A stretch of DNA of 64,000 bases, taken from contig CAMOVK010000003.1 of assembly GCA_946627325.1 (NCBI GenBank), positions 1-64,000 of the forward strand. Reading direction: 5' to 3'. The translations under genes and the position numbers were made by a program. Below the pieces are notes generated by a model. It did not search any database. It was not told where the DNA came from and worked only from the letters and a program-made list of their open reading frames with translations. The DNA is from an uncultured Prevotella sp. GTDB lineage: Bacteria; Bacteroidota; Bacteroidia; Bacteroidales; Bacteroidaceae. Positions 49,519 through 58,524 of the stretch are shown piece after piece. The stretch's first letter is position 1, and each line of letters opens with the position of its first letter.

Positions 49519-51228
49519 TTACCAATTATGTTTTAGTGAGCGTTTTGGTGCTTGTTGAGTGGCTTTTTGCAGTCGTTGCTGTGTTTTTTGTTCTTCGCGT
49601 TTAGCTGCGTTGAGCATCTGTTCGGCATTCTCACGACTCATTTTTTGCTGCTCGGGTTTTTCTTTATTTTGTTTTTGGTCGTTGTTTTTCTGTTGGTTTT
49701 GCTGATTGTTGTTGTCTTTTTTGTCGTTTTTATTTTTGTCGTTATTCTTGTTTTGCTGATTATTTTGTTTGTTTTGATTGTTTTGGTTCTTTTTTTTCTG
49801 ATTTAGACAGTGTATCAGATTAAATCTGGTTTCATCGTCTTTTGGATTATTTCGAAGTGATTCTTTATACGCTTCGATAGCTGTGTCGTAGTCTTTGTTA
49901 GCTTGCGCAATTACTCCGATGTTGTGGTAAGACATGGCACGGCGTTTCTTGTCGTTCTCATATCGTGCAGCTTCATTGAACCATACGACTGCGCTGTCGG
50001 CATTATTAGTTTCTCGACTCATAATGGCACAGCCCATATTGTAAAGTGCTTGTGGGTTGTGGGGATTCTTGTCGAGTGCTTTCCTATATGAAATTTCGGC
50101 TTTATCGTATGCGCCTTTGCGGTATGTTGAGTTTCCTTTCCTAATGTAATCGCGATCGGATTGAGCATAAGATGTTGCACATGAGAGAACAAAGAGGAGT
50201 AATGTCAGTGCTTGGTTTTTTTGTTTTCTTGTAAATAGTTTCACTTTTGATCGGTTTAAGACAAACATCTCTATAATTAGCAGTAGGATGGCAATTATTC
50301 CAAAAGCTTGAAATTGCTCATCGTATTCGTCGTATATAATTGTTTCTGTATCTCCTTTCTGCATCTTTCGTATTTCATCTTCCAGCTGCTGCCATGCTTT
50401 GGAGGTGTTATCGACGTAGATAAATTTACCTTTACCTGCTTCGGAGAGTTGTTTACACATATCTATATTCAGTCTTGTAATCACTGTTTCGCCTCGTTGG
50501 TCGGTCATGTATTGTCCGTTTTCGCTTTCTATTGGTGCACCTTTCTCTGTGCCAATACCAAGAACGAATAGTTGTATGCCTTTCTTTGCTGCTTCTCTTG
50601 CTGCATTGATTGCTTCTCCTTCATGGTCTTCGCCATCGGTGATGAGTATTATGGCTTTTCCTGCTTTTCCTTTTTCTGTAAAGGAGTTTATTGCAAGATT
50701 TATAGCTGCTGCTATATCTGTTCCTTGCGAGGCTATCATTGAAGGGTTGATAGCGTCTGTAAACATTTTGGCAGAGATGAAATCGGCGGTCAATGGCATT
50801 TGGATAAAAGCCTGGCCAGCATAAACTATAATTCCTATTTTGTCGTTGACGAGATGGCTGGCAATATTTTCTACGAGCAGTTTGCTCTTTTCCAGTCTTG
50901 ATGGTGAGACGTCTTTGGCGAGCATGGAGTTGCTTATGTCGATAGCCACTATAGCCTCTATTGCAGAACGCTCAACTTTGTTCGATTTCAGTCCCATTTG
51001 CGGGCGTGAAATAATAAGAGCTATTAATCCGATTACGATAGTTAGAAGCGCGTATTTAACAATTTCTCTTGTGTATGATTTTCCATTAACGAGTTGTCCG
51101 ACGAGTTGTTTCTCGCCAAGTTTTCGTGTCGAACGACGATGTTTTCGCCATGCAATAAACCACAGGACGATGAGCAGAGGGATGGCTAACAGTAGCCATA
51201 GATATTGTGGATGTTCGAATCTAAACAT
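49519..51228 (-). CDS. BatB-BatC fusion (VWA + TPR + N/Q/K-rich tail)
   Basis: VWA MIDAS VAIDISNSMLAKDVSPSRL, TPR region, low-complexity NQNKQNNQQNKNNDKNKNDKK tail. Confidence 0.9.
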   Translation of the reverse strand: MFRFEHPQYLWLLLAIPLLIVLWFIAWRKHRRSTRKLGEKQLVGQLVNGKSYTREIVKYALLTIVIGLIALIISRPQMGLKSNKVERSAIEAIVAIDISNSMLAKDVSPSRLEKSKLLVENIASHLVNDKIGIIVYAGQAFIQMPLTADFISAKMFTDAINPSMIASQGTDIAAAINLAINSFTEKGKAGKAIILITDGEDHEGEAINAAREAAKKGIQLFVLGIGTEKGAPIESENGQYMTDQRGETVITRLNIDMCKQLSEAGKGKFIYVDNTSKAWQQLEDEIRKMQKGDTETIIYDEYDEQFQAFGIIAILLLIIEMFVLNRSKVKLFTRKQKNQALTLLLFVLSCATSYAQSDRDYIRKGNSTYRKGAYDKAEISYRKALDKNPHNPQALYNMGCAIMSRETNNADSAVVWFNEAARYENDKKRRAMSYHNIGVIAQANKDYDTAIEAYKESLRNNPKDDETRFNLIHCLNQKKKNQNNQNKQNNQQNKNNDKNKNDKKDNNNQQNQQKNNDQKQNKEKPEQQKMSRENAEQMLNAAKREEQKTQQRLQKATQQAPKRSLKHNW

Positions 51229-51287
51229 ATTGTTTCTTTATCTGTCAGAGTAGTTGCTGAATCTTTATCATTTGTTTTTGCGACAAT

Positions 51288-52286
51288 TTATGGCAGTCGA
51301 TGCAGTTTCGTCGTTCTTAAAACAATCGATGCCAGCAAGCAGACGAATGCCAACACAGCAAAAGGCAGATAGGCTTCGTGGTACTTCCTATATTGTTTGG
51401 CTTCCATCTTGGTCTTTTCAAGTTTGTCAATGTCGCTGTAAATCTGTTTCAGTTCGCGTGTGTTAGTTGCTCGATAGTATTGTCCATCGGTTGCAGCTGC
51501 TATTTTCTTGAGTGTGGCTTCATCTATTTCGACAGGTATTTTTACGTCTTGAATGACTCCGCCAACATTCATAGGATATGCTGCCACATCGTTTGTTCCT
51601 ACTCCGATGGTATATACTCTCACTCCGAAGCTTTGTGCTATGTCCGCAGCGGTCAGTGGCGAGATGTCTCCACGATTGTTGCTGCCGTCTGTAAGAAGGA
51701 TTACCACTTTGCTTTTTGCTTTGCTTGCTTCGAGTCGGCTGAGTGCATTAGCTAAGCCCATGCCCACAGCCGTACCATCTTCAATCAGTCCTCTGGCTGC
51801 TATGTCGGTTCTTATGTGAGCAAGTAGATTTATCAATGTGGCATGGTCTGTTGTCATCGGGCATTGTGTAAATGCCTCACCAGCAAAGATTGTTAATCCA
51901 ATGTTGTCATCTTCGCGCCCAGAAATAAATTCTGTGGCTACACTTTTGGCTGCTTCTATACGATTTGGCGCAAGGTCTTTTGCCAGCATACTGGTTGAAA
52001 CGTCTATTGCCAACATTATGTCGATGCCCTCAACAGTGCGTTTTCCCCACGACAAATGGGTTTGAGGTCGGGCAAGAACGAATACTAATGCTACGAAAGC
52101 TACAACTCTCAAGAGGTCGGGCAGCCAAAGCAAACGAGAGCGCATGGTCTTTGGTACATTATTGTATACCGACGTGTCGCTTATCGTCAGCGATGGTTCT
52201 GCCTTGCGCCTTGTCTTCAGATACCAAAAAGCATAAGGCAAGAGCAATAGTAGTAGTAGGAAATATTCTTTATTAACAAACTCCAT
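51288..52286 (-). CDS. BatA VWA protein
   Basis: MLAIDVSTSMLAKDLAPNRIEAAKSVATEFI; C-terminal TM. Confidence 0.9.
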   Translation of the reverse strand: MEFVNKEYFLLLLLLLPYAFWYLKTRRKAEPSLTISDTSVYNNVPKTMRSRLLWLPDLLRVVAFVALVFVLARPQTHLSWGKRTVEGIDIMLAIDVSTSMLAKDLAPNRIEAAKSVATEFISGREDDNIGLTIFAGEAFTQCPMTTDHATLINLLAHIRTDIAARGLIEDGTAVGMGLANALSRLEASKAKSKVVILLTDGSNNRGDISPLTAADIAQSFGVRVYTIGVGTNDVAAYPMNVGGVIQDVKIPVEIDEATLKKIAAATDGQYYRATNTRELKQIYSDIDKLEKTKMEAKQYRKYHEAYLPFAVLAFVCLLASIVLRTTKLHRLP

Positions 52287-52296
52287 ATTCTTAGCT

Positions 52297-53382
52297 TTAT
52301 TCTATCAGTGTGATTGCTCTCCACACGGCGAAGACTATTGCTGCAATGGCAAGTATGGCGGTAAGCCATGTCCATCGCATGCTCTTTGAGAAAGAGTCTC
52401 TTTCTCGATCGTGAGTCGGCGCTTCGTTTTTAGTAGTGTCGTTGATAGTAGTTTCTATCTTCGTGTTGATAATATAATCTACAACACTTTGCATATTTCC
52501 CTCGCGTTGGCTAATTTGGGCTGATTGCTTTGCAAATTTCACAAGGTCAGCAGTAGCAAAAACTTGTCGCATTTCGTCGAGTTTGGAAGAGTCGGGTTCT
52601 GCTTCGAGTGATTCAAGTATTTCGTCGCTGGTCATCTCCATAGCATCTATTGCAAATCGCTCTTTTAGATATTTGCGCAGTATATCGGTCAGTTCAGTAT
52701 AGTATGCCTTCTGATTGATATCTTGCATTAAGTCTCTCGATTTCAAATGCTTGATTGCTTCGAGTGCCTTTTCGTGAGGCATAAGTTGCTTTCTCTGTGG
52801 TTTGATTTTTCGCGTTATCGGTTGGTTGCTTTTTAGGCGTTTACGCAAGTATATTGTCAGCAAAATCAATGCTATTGCTATTATCAGTGAAGCTGCGACG
52901 ATGTACCATTCTTCTATCTTGAATGGATTTTTTTGAATGTCTTTTGGTGGAAAGAATTGGTCTTCGGGAATAGTATCGGTATTGATTGTCATCACTTTTA
53001 GTGCGAGACTTTTCGATGGATATTCCTTACCATTCACTCTGACAGGTAGAGGCGGTATATAGTATAATGTATCGTCGAACGATGTAAGTGTATATCTTTT
53101 CGTTATTGTTTTTCTGCCTGAGCCTATCGATTTTTCGCTGACATCTTCGCGTTCGAGCACCTCTACTCCTGGTGTTATCTCTTGTCGTGGAGCAAATACC
53201 GGAAATTCGGCAGTCTGGTCGTCGGGTAGGGTAGCGGTCAGAGTGAGGTGGACCTGCTGTCCGATAAACATCTGAATAGAATCGAGTTCGGCAGTTACAT
53301 CTATCTGTGCAAACGACTTTGTCATAATCGTAGGCATCAGCATGATGGTCAGCAGTGTTATTATGCGTTGTATGTAGTTCAT
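52297..53382 (-). CDS. Bat-operon secreted/membrane protein (BatD-like N-terminus)
   Basis: Signal peptide, beta-rich region and TM helices; lies between DUF58 and BatA genes. Confidence 0.75.
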   Translation of the reverse strand: MNYIQRIITLLTIMLMPTIMTKSFAQIDVTAELDSIQMFIGQQVHLTLTATLPDDQTAEFPVFAPRQEITPGVEVLEREDVSEKSIGSGRKTITKRYTLTSFDDTLYYIPPLPVRVNGKEYPSKSLALKVMTINTDTIPEDQFFPPKDIQKNPFKIEEWYIVAASLIIAIALILLTIYLRKRLKSNQPITRKIKPQRKQLMPHEKALEAIKHLKSRDLMQDINQKAYYTELTDILRKYLKERFAIDAMEMTSDEILESLEAEPDSSKLDEMRQVFATADLVKFAKQSAQISQREGNMQSVVDYIINTKIETTINDTTKNEAPTHDRERDSFSKSMRWTWLTAILAIAAIVFAVWRAITLIE

Positions 53383-54254
53383 TAGTTATGTTCTCTTTTG
53401 TTGAATAGGTTTATCAGTGCGTGGACGTAGTCTTCATTTGTTGCTACTGATATGTTGTCAACTTGTGCTTCTGTAAATGTTTCTTCAAGTTGATGATGCC
53501 TCCATGCCCAGTTGTTTGCATGTGCCTCTCTCACTCTTCTTGACGATGTGTCGATAGTCATTTCTCTGCCAGTTTCAGCATCGCGTATGGTCAATAGTCC
53601 CACGTTTGGCAGTTGGCGTGCCATGAGGTCATACACTTGTATAGCCACGATGTCGTGCTTTCGGTTGGCAATCGACAGCGAATGTTTGAAACTTTCCTCT
53701 GTATAGAAATCGCTTATGACGAAAGCTGCACAACTGCGACGCATCATTCTTACGAAATACTCCAAAGCTTTGTTGACGTTTGTCTGTCTGCTTTTCGGTT
53801 GAATGGTCAACAATTCATGTGTGATATGAAGTATATGTCGTCGCCCTTTTTTGGGAGGAATGTATTTTTCGATGTGGTCAGAAAAGAATATTACTCCTAT
53901 CTTGTCGTTGTTTTGTATAGCTGAGAAAGCTAATGTTGCTGCTATCTCTGCTACCATTTCTCGTTTGGTTTGGCCATGAGTTCCGAAATCGAGGGAGCCA
54001 CTTATGTCAATCATTAGCATAACAGTCAGTTCGCGCTCTTCTTCAAACACTTTAACATAAGGTTTGTTGAAACGTGCGGTTACGTTCCAGTCTATATCGC
54101 GAACGTCATCGCCGAATTGATACTCTCTAACTTCTGAGAAAGCCATTCCTCTGCCTTTGAAAGCAGAGTGGTATCGGCCAGCGAAAACGTTCTGACTGAG
54201 CCTGCGTGTTTTTATTTCGATCTGCCTTACCTTGTTGAGCAGTTGATTGGTCAT
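53382..54254 (-). CDS. DUF58 domain-containing protein
   Basis: FKGRGMAFSEVREYQFGDDVRDIDWNVTARFNKPYVKVFEEERELTVMLMID. Confidence 0.95.
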   Translation of the reverse strand: MTNQLLNKVRQIEIKTRRLSQNVFAGRYHSAFKGRGMAFSEVREYQFGDDVRDIDWNVTARFNKPYVKVFEEERELTVMLMIDISGSLDFGTHGQTKREMVAEIAATLAFSAIQNNDKIGVIFFSDHIEKYIPPKKGRRHILHITHELLTIQPKSRQTNVNKALEYFVRMMRRSCAAFVISDFYTEESFKHSLSIANRKHDIVAIQVYDLMARQLPNVGLLTIRDAETGREMTIDTSSRRVREAHANNWAWRHHQLEETFTEAQVDNISVATNEDYVHALINLFNKREHN

Positions 54255-54273
54255 CGTTTAGTAGCTTCGTTTG

Positions 54274-55269
54274 TTATGGCACTTCCACTTTGTTAATAAT
54301 CTGGCTGACGATTTCTTCTGTTGTGAGCGAGTTGGCTTCTGCTTCGTAGGATAGTCCTATGCGATGTCGCATAACGTCGTGGGCTACTGCTCTTACATCT
54401 TCTGGCACTACATATCCACGGTGTTTTAGGAATGCGTAGGCTCTTGATGCTTTTGCGAGATTTATGCTCGCGCGTGGACTTCCGCCATAAGTTATCATGT
54501 CTCGGAGGTTGTGTAACCCATACTTTTCTGGATATCGCGATGCAAAAACGAGGTCGGCTATGTATTGTTCGATTTTTTCGTCGATGTAGATTTGTCTTAC
54601 TACCTGTCTAACGCTCTTGATTTCGTCAGCTGATGTGATTGGATTTACTATTGGCATACTGCCTGCCAAATTTTCCCTTATGATGAGTTTTTCTTCTTCG
54701 ATAGTTGGATAGTCGATTACAACTTTCAGCATAAATCGGTCGGTTTGTGCTTCTGGCAGTTGGTATGTTCCTTCTTGCTCTATTGGGTTTTGAGTTGCCA
54801 GAACGAGGAAAGGGTCGGGTAGCGCAAATGTTTCGTCGCCGATAGTTACTTGGTGTTCTTGCATAGCTTCGAGCAGTGCGCTCTGAACCTTTGCTGGTGC
54901 TCGGTTTATTTCGTCAGCCAAAACAAAGTTTGCAAAAACAGGTCCTTTCTTGACATGAAATTTTTCGTCTTTTTGTGAGTAAATCATTGTGCCTACAACG
55001 TCGGCAGGGAGCAAGTCGGGGGTAAACTGTATTCGTGAAAATTGTGCATCGACAATCTGTGCGAGGGTTTTTATGGCAAGTGTTTTAGCCAGTCCGGGAA
55101 CTCCTTCGAGTAGTATGTGTCCGTCGCTCAGAAGTCCTATTAGTAACGAATCGACAAGGTGCTTCTGTCCGACTATGACGTTTTTCATGCCTGTTGTCAG
55201 GTTGATGATAAACGAACTATGCTGTTGTATTGACGCATTTAGTTCGTTGAGGTTGATAGTGTCTGCCAT
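54274..55269 (-). CDS. MoxR-family AAA ATPase
   Basis: LLEGVPGLAKTLAIKTLA, QFTPDLLPADVVGT, ATQNPIEQEGTYQLPEAQTDRF. Confidence 0.96.
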   Translation of the reverse strand: MADTINLNELNASIQQHSSFIINLTTGMKNVIVGQKHLVDSLLIGLLSDGHILLEGVPGLAKTLAIKTLAQIVDAQFSRIQFTPDLLPADVVGTMIYSQKDEKFHVKKGPVFANFVLADEINRAPAKVQSALLEAMQEHQVTIGDETFALPDPFLVLATQNPIEQEGTYQLPEAQTDRFMLKVVIDYPTIEEEKLIIRENLAGSMPIVNPITSADEIKSVRQVVRQIYIDEKIEQYIADLVFASRYPEKYGLHNLRDMITYGGSPRASINLAKASRAYAFLKHRGYVVPEDVRAVAHDVMRHRIGLSYEAEANSLTTEEIVSQIINKVEVP

Positions 55270-55382
55270 ATTGTATAGTGTTTGTTTCTGAATAAATTGT
55301 TTGCAAAAGTATAATATAAATAGGTAATGAGCGAAAAATACGTATTAAATAAAACAAAGAATTGAAAAAATGGCTTAATTCG

Positions 55383-56537
55383 TTAGTCCATTCGTTGCTT
55401 ATAATCGTCGCTGTCGAAAGTGCGAAGTGTTTCGAAAGTTCCGTCGGAGTGTAGCATGCCGATGGCTGGATGTGTAATGCCGTTGAACATATTTGTCTTT
55501 ACCGTCGTATAATGTATCATGTCTTCGAAAATGATAGTGTCGCCGACGTGTAGTGGTTCGTTGAATTTCCAACTGCCCATAAAGTCGCCAGCGAGACAAC
55601 TACAACCTCCAAGCCTATAGGTGTTTGCTGTTTTTTCGTCGAGGGGTACTTGCTCTGCGCCTCTCACTGTGGGCATATATGGCATTTCTAAACAGTCGGG
55701 CATATGGCAGGTAAAACTTACATTGAGTATTGCCGTCTTTATCCCGCTGTTTTCTACAATGTCGGTTACCTGTGCTATGAGCACTCCCGTTTGCCAAGCG
55801 AAAGCACTCCCTGGTTCCATGATGATGTGGAGATGAGGATATCGGCTGTGGAAATCGTTGATTATTCGTATCAGATGTTCTCTGTCGTAGTCGGCTCGTG
55901 TCATCAGATGTCCGCCTCCAAAGTTTATCCAACGTATTTGTGAGAACCATTTCGAGAAGTGTTTCTCTATGTGAGTGAGTGTTCGTTCGAAAACGTCGTT
56001 ACCGCTTTCGCAGTGACAATGGCAGTGAAACCCTTCAATGTTGGCTGGCAACTGCTCTGGCATGTTGGTTTCGTTCACTCCGAATCGTGTACCAGGAGCA
56101 CACGGATTGTAGAGTGTAGTTTCCACTTCCGAATACTCTGGGTTTATTCGGAGCCCGAAGGAGATGTTCGGATTCAATGTTTTCGCTCTTTCTGCATATC
56201 TGTCGTACTGACTGAGTGAGTTAAACGTCAGATGCGAAGAGTGTAGTGCAATCTTATCTATTTCATAATCGCAGTATGCTGGCGAATAGGTGTGGGTGTC
56301 GGCAAAGTATTCGCTCGACAGCATCACCTCGCTGAGCGAACTGGCTGTAGAAGCATTGATGTATTCCCTAAATATTGGGAAAGTTTTCCAAAGGGCAAAA
56401 GCCTTGAAAGCCAAGATAATTTCCATATTGGCTCTGTTGGCTACGTCGGATATCAGACGCAGATTGTTCCTCAGCCTGTTTTCTTCCACTACATAGTAAG
56501 GTTTTGATAGTGTCTGGTAGAAAAAAGTTGTCTCCAT
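55383..56537 (-). CDS. nspC: Carboxynorspermidine decarboxylase
   Basis: PYYVVEENRLRNNLRLI, ILAFKAFALWKTFPIFREY, GLRINPEYSE, CLAGDFMG. Confidence 0.93.
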   Translation of the reverse strand: METTFFYQTLSKPYYVVEENRLRNNLRLISDVANRANMEIILAFKAFALWKTFPIFREYINASTASSLSEVMLSSEYFADTHTYSPAYCDYEIDKIALHSSHLTFNSLSQYDRYAERAKTLNPNISFGLRINPEYSEVETTLYNPCAPGTRFGVNETNMPEQLPANIEGFHCHCHCESGNDVFERTLTHIEKHFSKWFSQIRWINFGGGHLMTRADYDREHLIRIINDFHSRYPHLHIIMEPGSAFAWQTGVLIAQVTDIVENSGIKTAILNVSFTCHMPDCLEMPYMPTVRGAEQVPLDEKTANTYRLGGCSCLAGDFMGSWKFNEPLHVGDTIIFEDMIHYTTVKTNMFNGITHPAIGMLHSDGTFETLRTFDSDDYKQRMD

Positions 56538-56604
56538 ATCAATGAATGTTTTTCGTCTGGCGAAATGTTCCCTATCTTATACAATTTCAATCAGTTACAT
56601 CTTC

Positions 56605-56700
56605 GTGTTGAAAAGCATATCTTTCCAACGCGAAAAGCATACATATCCAACTCGGAAAGCATGCATATCCGACTCGAAAAGATATGCTTTCCAAATCGGC
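56605..56700. repeat. Intergenic palindromic-unit array, copy F
   Basis: GTGTTGAAAAGCATATCTTTCCAAC / GCGAAAAGCATACATATCCAAC / TCGGAAAGCATGCATATCCGAC / TCGAAAAGATATGCTTTCCAAATC. Confidence 0.92.
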
Positions 56701-56748
56701 TTTTATAACTTACCTGCAAAGATATGTTTTTTTTTCTTAATAATTATG

Positions 56749-56778
56749 TTGCAACCCAACTAAAAATTAGTACATTTG
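56749..56778 (+). promoter_or_regulatory. Bacteroidota-type promoter for prs
   Basis: TTG 56749-56751, 19-nt spacer, TACATTTG 56771-56778. Confidence 0.7.
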
Positions 56779-56834
56779 CACTGCAAATTGTGCAACTTGT
56801 TTTTTATCATCATAATTTTCTTCAACTTCCAACA

Positions 56835-57773
56835 ATGAGCAACAAAAAGTCTTATTTGGTGTTTTCGGGCAGGAACACAAAGTATCTTGCCGAAAAAATC
56901 TGTGCCAGTCTGGGCTGTGAGTTAGGTAATTTAGTTACGACACAATTCTCCGATGGTGAGTTTGCAGTCTATTACAAAGAGTCGATACGCGGGAAGGATG
57001 TGTTCCTTGTGCAGAGTACTTTCCCTAATTCCGACAATTTGATGGAATTGCTTCTTATGATTGACGCTGCAAAGCGTGCATCTGCACGAACAATTACAGC
57101 CGTAGTTCCTTATTTCGGATGGGCACGACAAGATCGCAAAGACCAGCCGAGAGTGAGCATAGGAGCAAAATTAGTGGCTGATTTGCTCAGTGTGGCAGGT
57201 ATTGACCGACTGATGACAATGGACCTGCATGCCGACCAAATACAAGGATTCTTTGACGTGCCAGTTGACCACCTTTACGCTTCTGGAGTTATACTGCCAT
57301 ATCTTAAGAGCCTTAAACTCGACGACCTCGTTATTGCTTCGCCTGATATGGGAGGCTCGAAACGTGCAAACACCTTTGCGAAGTATCTACAATGTCCACT
57401 CGTTCTCTGCAACAAGACACGTGCGAAGGCAAACGTAGTGGAAACAATCCAAATCATCGGTGATGTAAAAGGTAAAAACGTCGTTATCGTTGACGACATG
57501 GTAGATACGGCTGGCACCATAACCAAGGCTGCCGACGTTATGCTGGAAGCAGGAGCCAAGAGCGTCAGAGCGTGTGCATCGCACTGCGTGATGAGTGGTC
57601 CAGCAAATGAACGCGTCGAAGCTTCGGCACTGACCGAGATTGTATTTACCGATTCTATACCTTACAACAACGGCTGCACGAAAGTGAAGCAACTATCCGT
57701 AGCAGATATGTTTGCTGAAACAATCCGAAGGGTAGAAAACAACGAAAGCATCAGTTCACAATATCTATTATAA
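56835..57773 (+). CDS. prs: Ribose-phosphate pyrophosphokinase
   Basis: FSDGEFAVYYKESIRGKDVFLVQS, VVPYFGWARQDRK, VIVDDMVDTAGTI; start MSNKKSYLVFSG at 56835. Confidence 0.97.
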   Translation: MSNKKSYLVFSGRNTKYLAEKICASLGCELGNLVTTQFSDGEFAVYYKESIRGKDVFLVQSTFPNSDNLMELLLMIDAAKRASARTITAVVPYFGWARQDRKDQPRVSIGAKLVADLLSVAGIDRLMTMDLHADQIQGFFDVPVDHLYASGVILPYLKSLKLDDLVIASPDMGGSKRANTFAKYLQCPLVLCNKTRAKANVVETIQIIGDVKGKNVVIVDDMVDTAGTITKAADVMLEAGAKSVRACASHCVMSGPANERVEASALTEIVFTDSIPYNNGCTKVKQLSVADMFAETIRRVENNESISSQYLL

Positions 57774-57804
57774 TAGACTGAACCTTATTTAATAGTCAGG
57801 AACA

Positions 57805-58407
57805 ATGTTGATAGTTAAAAACACCAAAGTCTTGAAATGGATAGTAATGGCAGTCGTTGCGGTAGTGATGACGTCGTGCGAAAATGACAATTACTATATT
57901 AGAGGAAAAATTTTCGACAAGACATTGACAGATGGCGACACATTGTTCCTGACCTTTGACTTAAACGAAGGTCTGCCTGCTGATACTGCAACAACAAAAG
58001 GCAGATGGTTCAACATGCACGGCAAAGTAGATACGGCTCGGGTAGCAATGATTTACAGGGCGAGCAACATGGAAGACAATGTTGTATTATTTCTCGAACC
58101 AGGCATTATAACCATAAAAATGTATTGCTCTTCTGGCTCATCAAGAGTGAAAGGTACACCACTCAACGACGAGTGGCAGGCATTTACCGACACAATCAAT
58201 AGGTATTCGCGCCAGATAAACCGACTACTCGAATTGCCAATTACAGCTAATACATCATCGCTGCCGCAAGACTCAATGACCAGCGATGTAAAGAAAATTT
58301 ATCAGAGTATTCAAGACTGCGTTAGCCGCACCCGCCAACGTAATGCAAATAATCCTATAGGAAAATTTCTCGAGCGAGTGGACGTAAGAAATGAGTTAGT
58401 AAAATAA
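57805..58407 (+). CDS. DUF4369-like lipoprotein
   Basis: Lipobox VVMTSCEND; YYIRGKIFDKTLTDGDTLFL. Confidence 0.78.
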   Translation: MLIVKNTKVLKWIVMAVVAVVMTSCENDNYYIRGKIFDKTLTDGDTLFLTFDLNEGLPADTATTKGRWFNMHGKVDTARVAMIYRASNMEDNVVLFLEPGIITIKMYCSSGSSRVKGTPLNDEWQAFTDTINRYSRQINRLLELPITANTSSLPQDSMTSDVKKIYQSIQDCVSRTRQRNANNPIGKFLERVDVRNELVK

Positions 58408-58524
58408 ATTCTGACTTAAAATCGTTTGAGTTTGTCCGATATTTACTTGTCTCGGCATAACGAAACTATTGAATGAAGAAATAATCAATACACAACAGCT
58501 TGTTCCAAATAGTTTTTATTTCCA

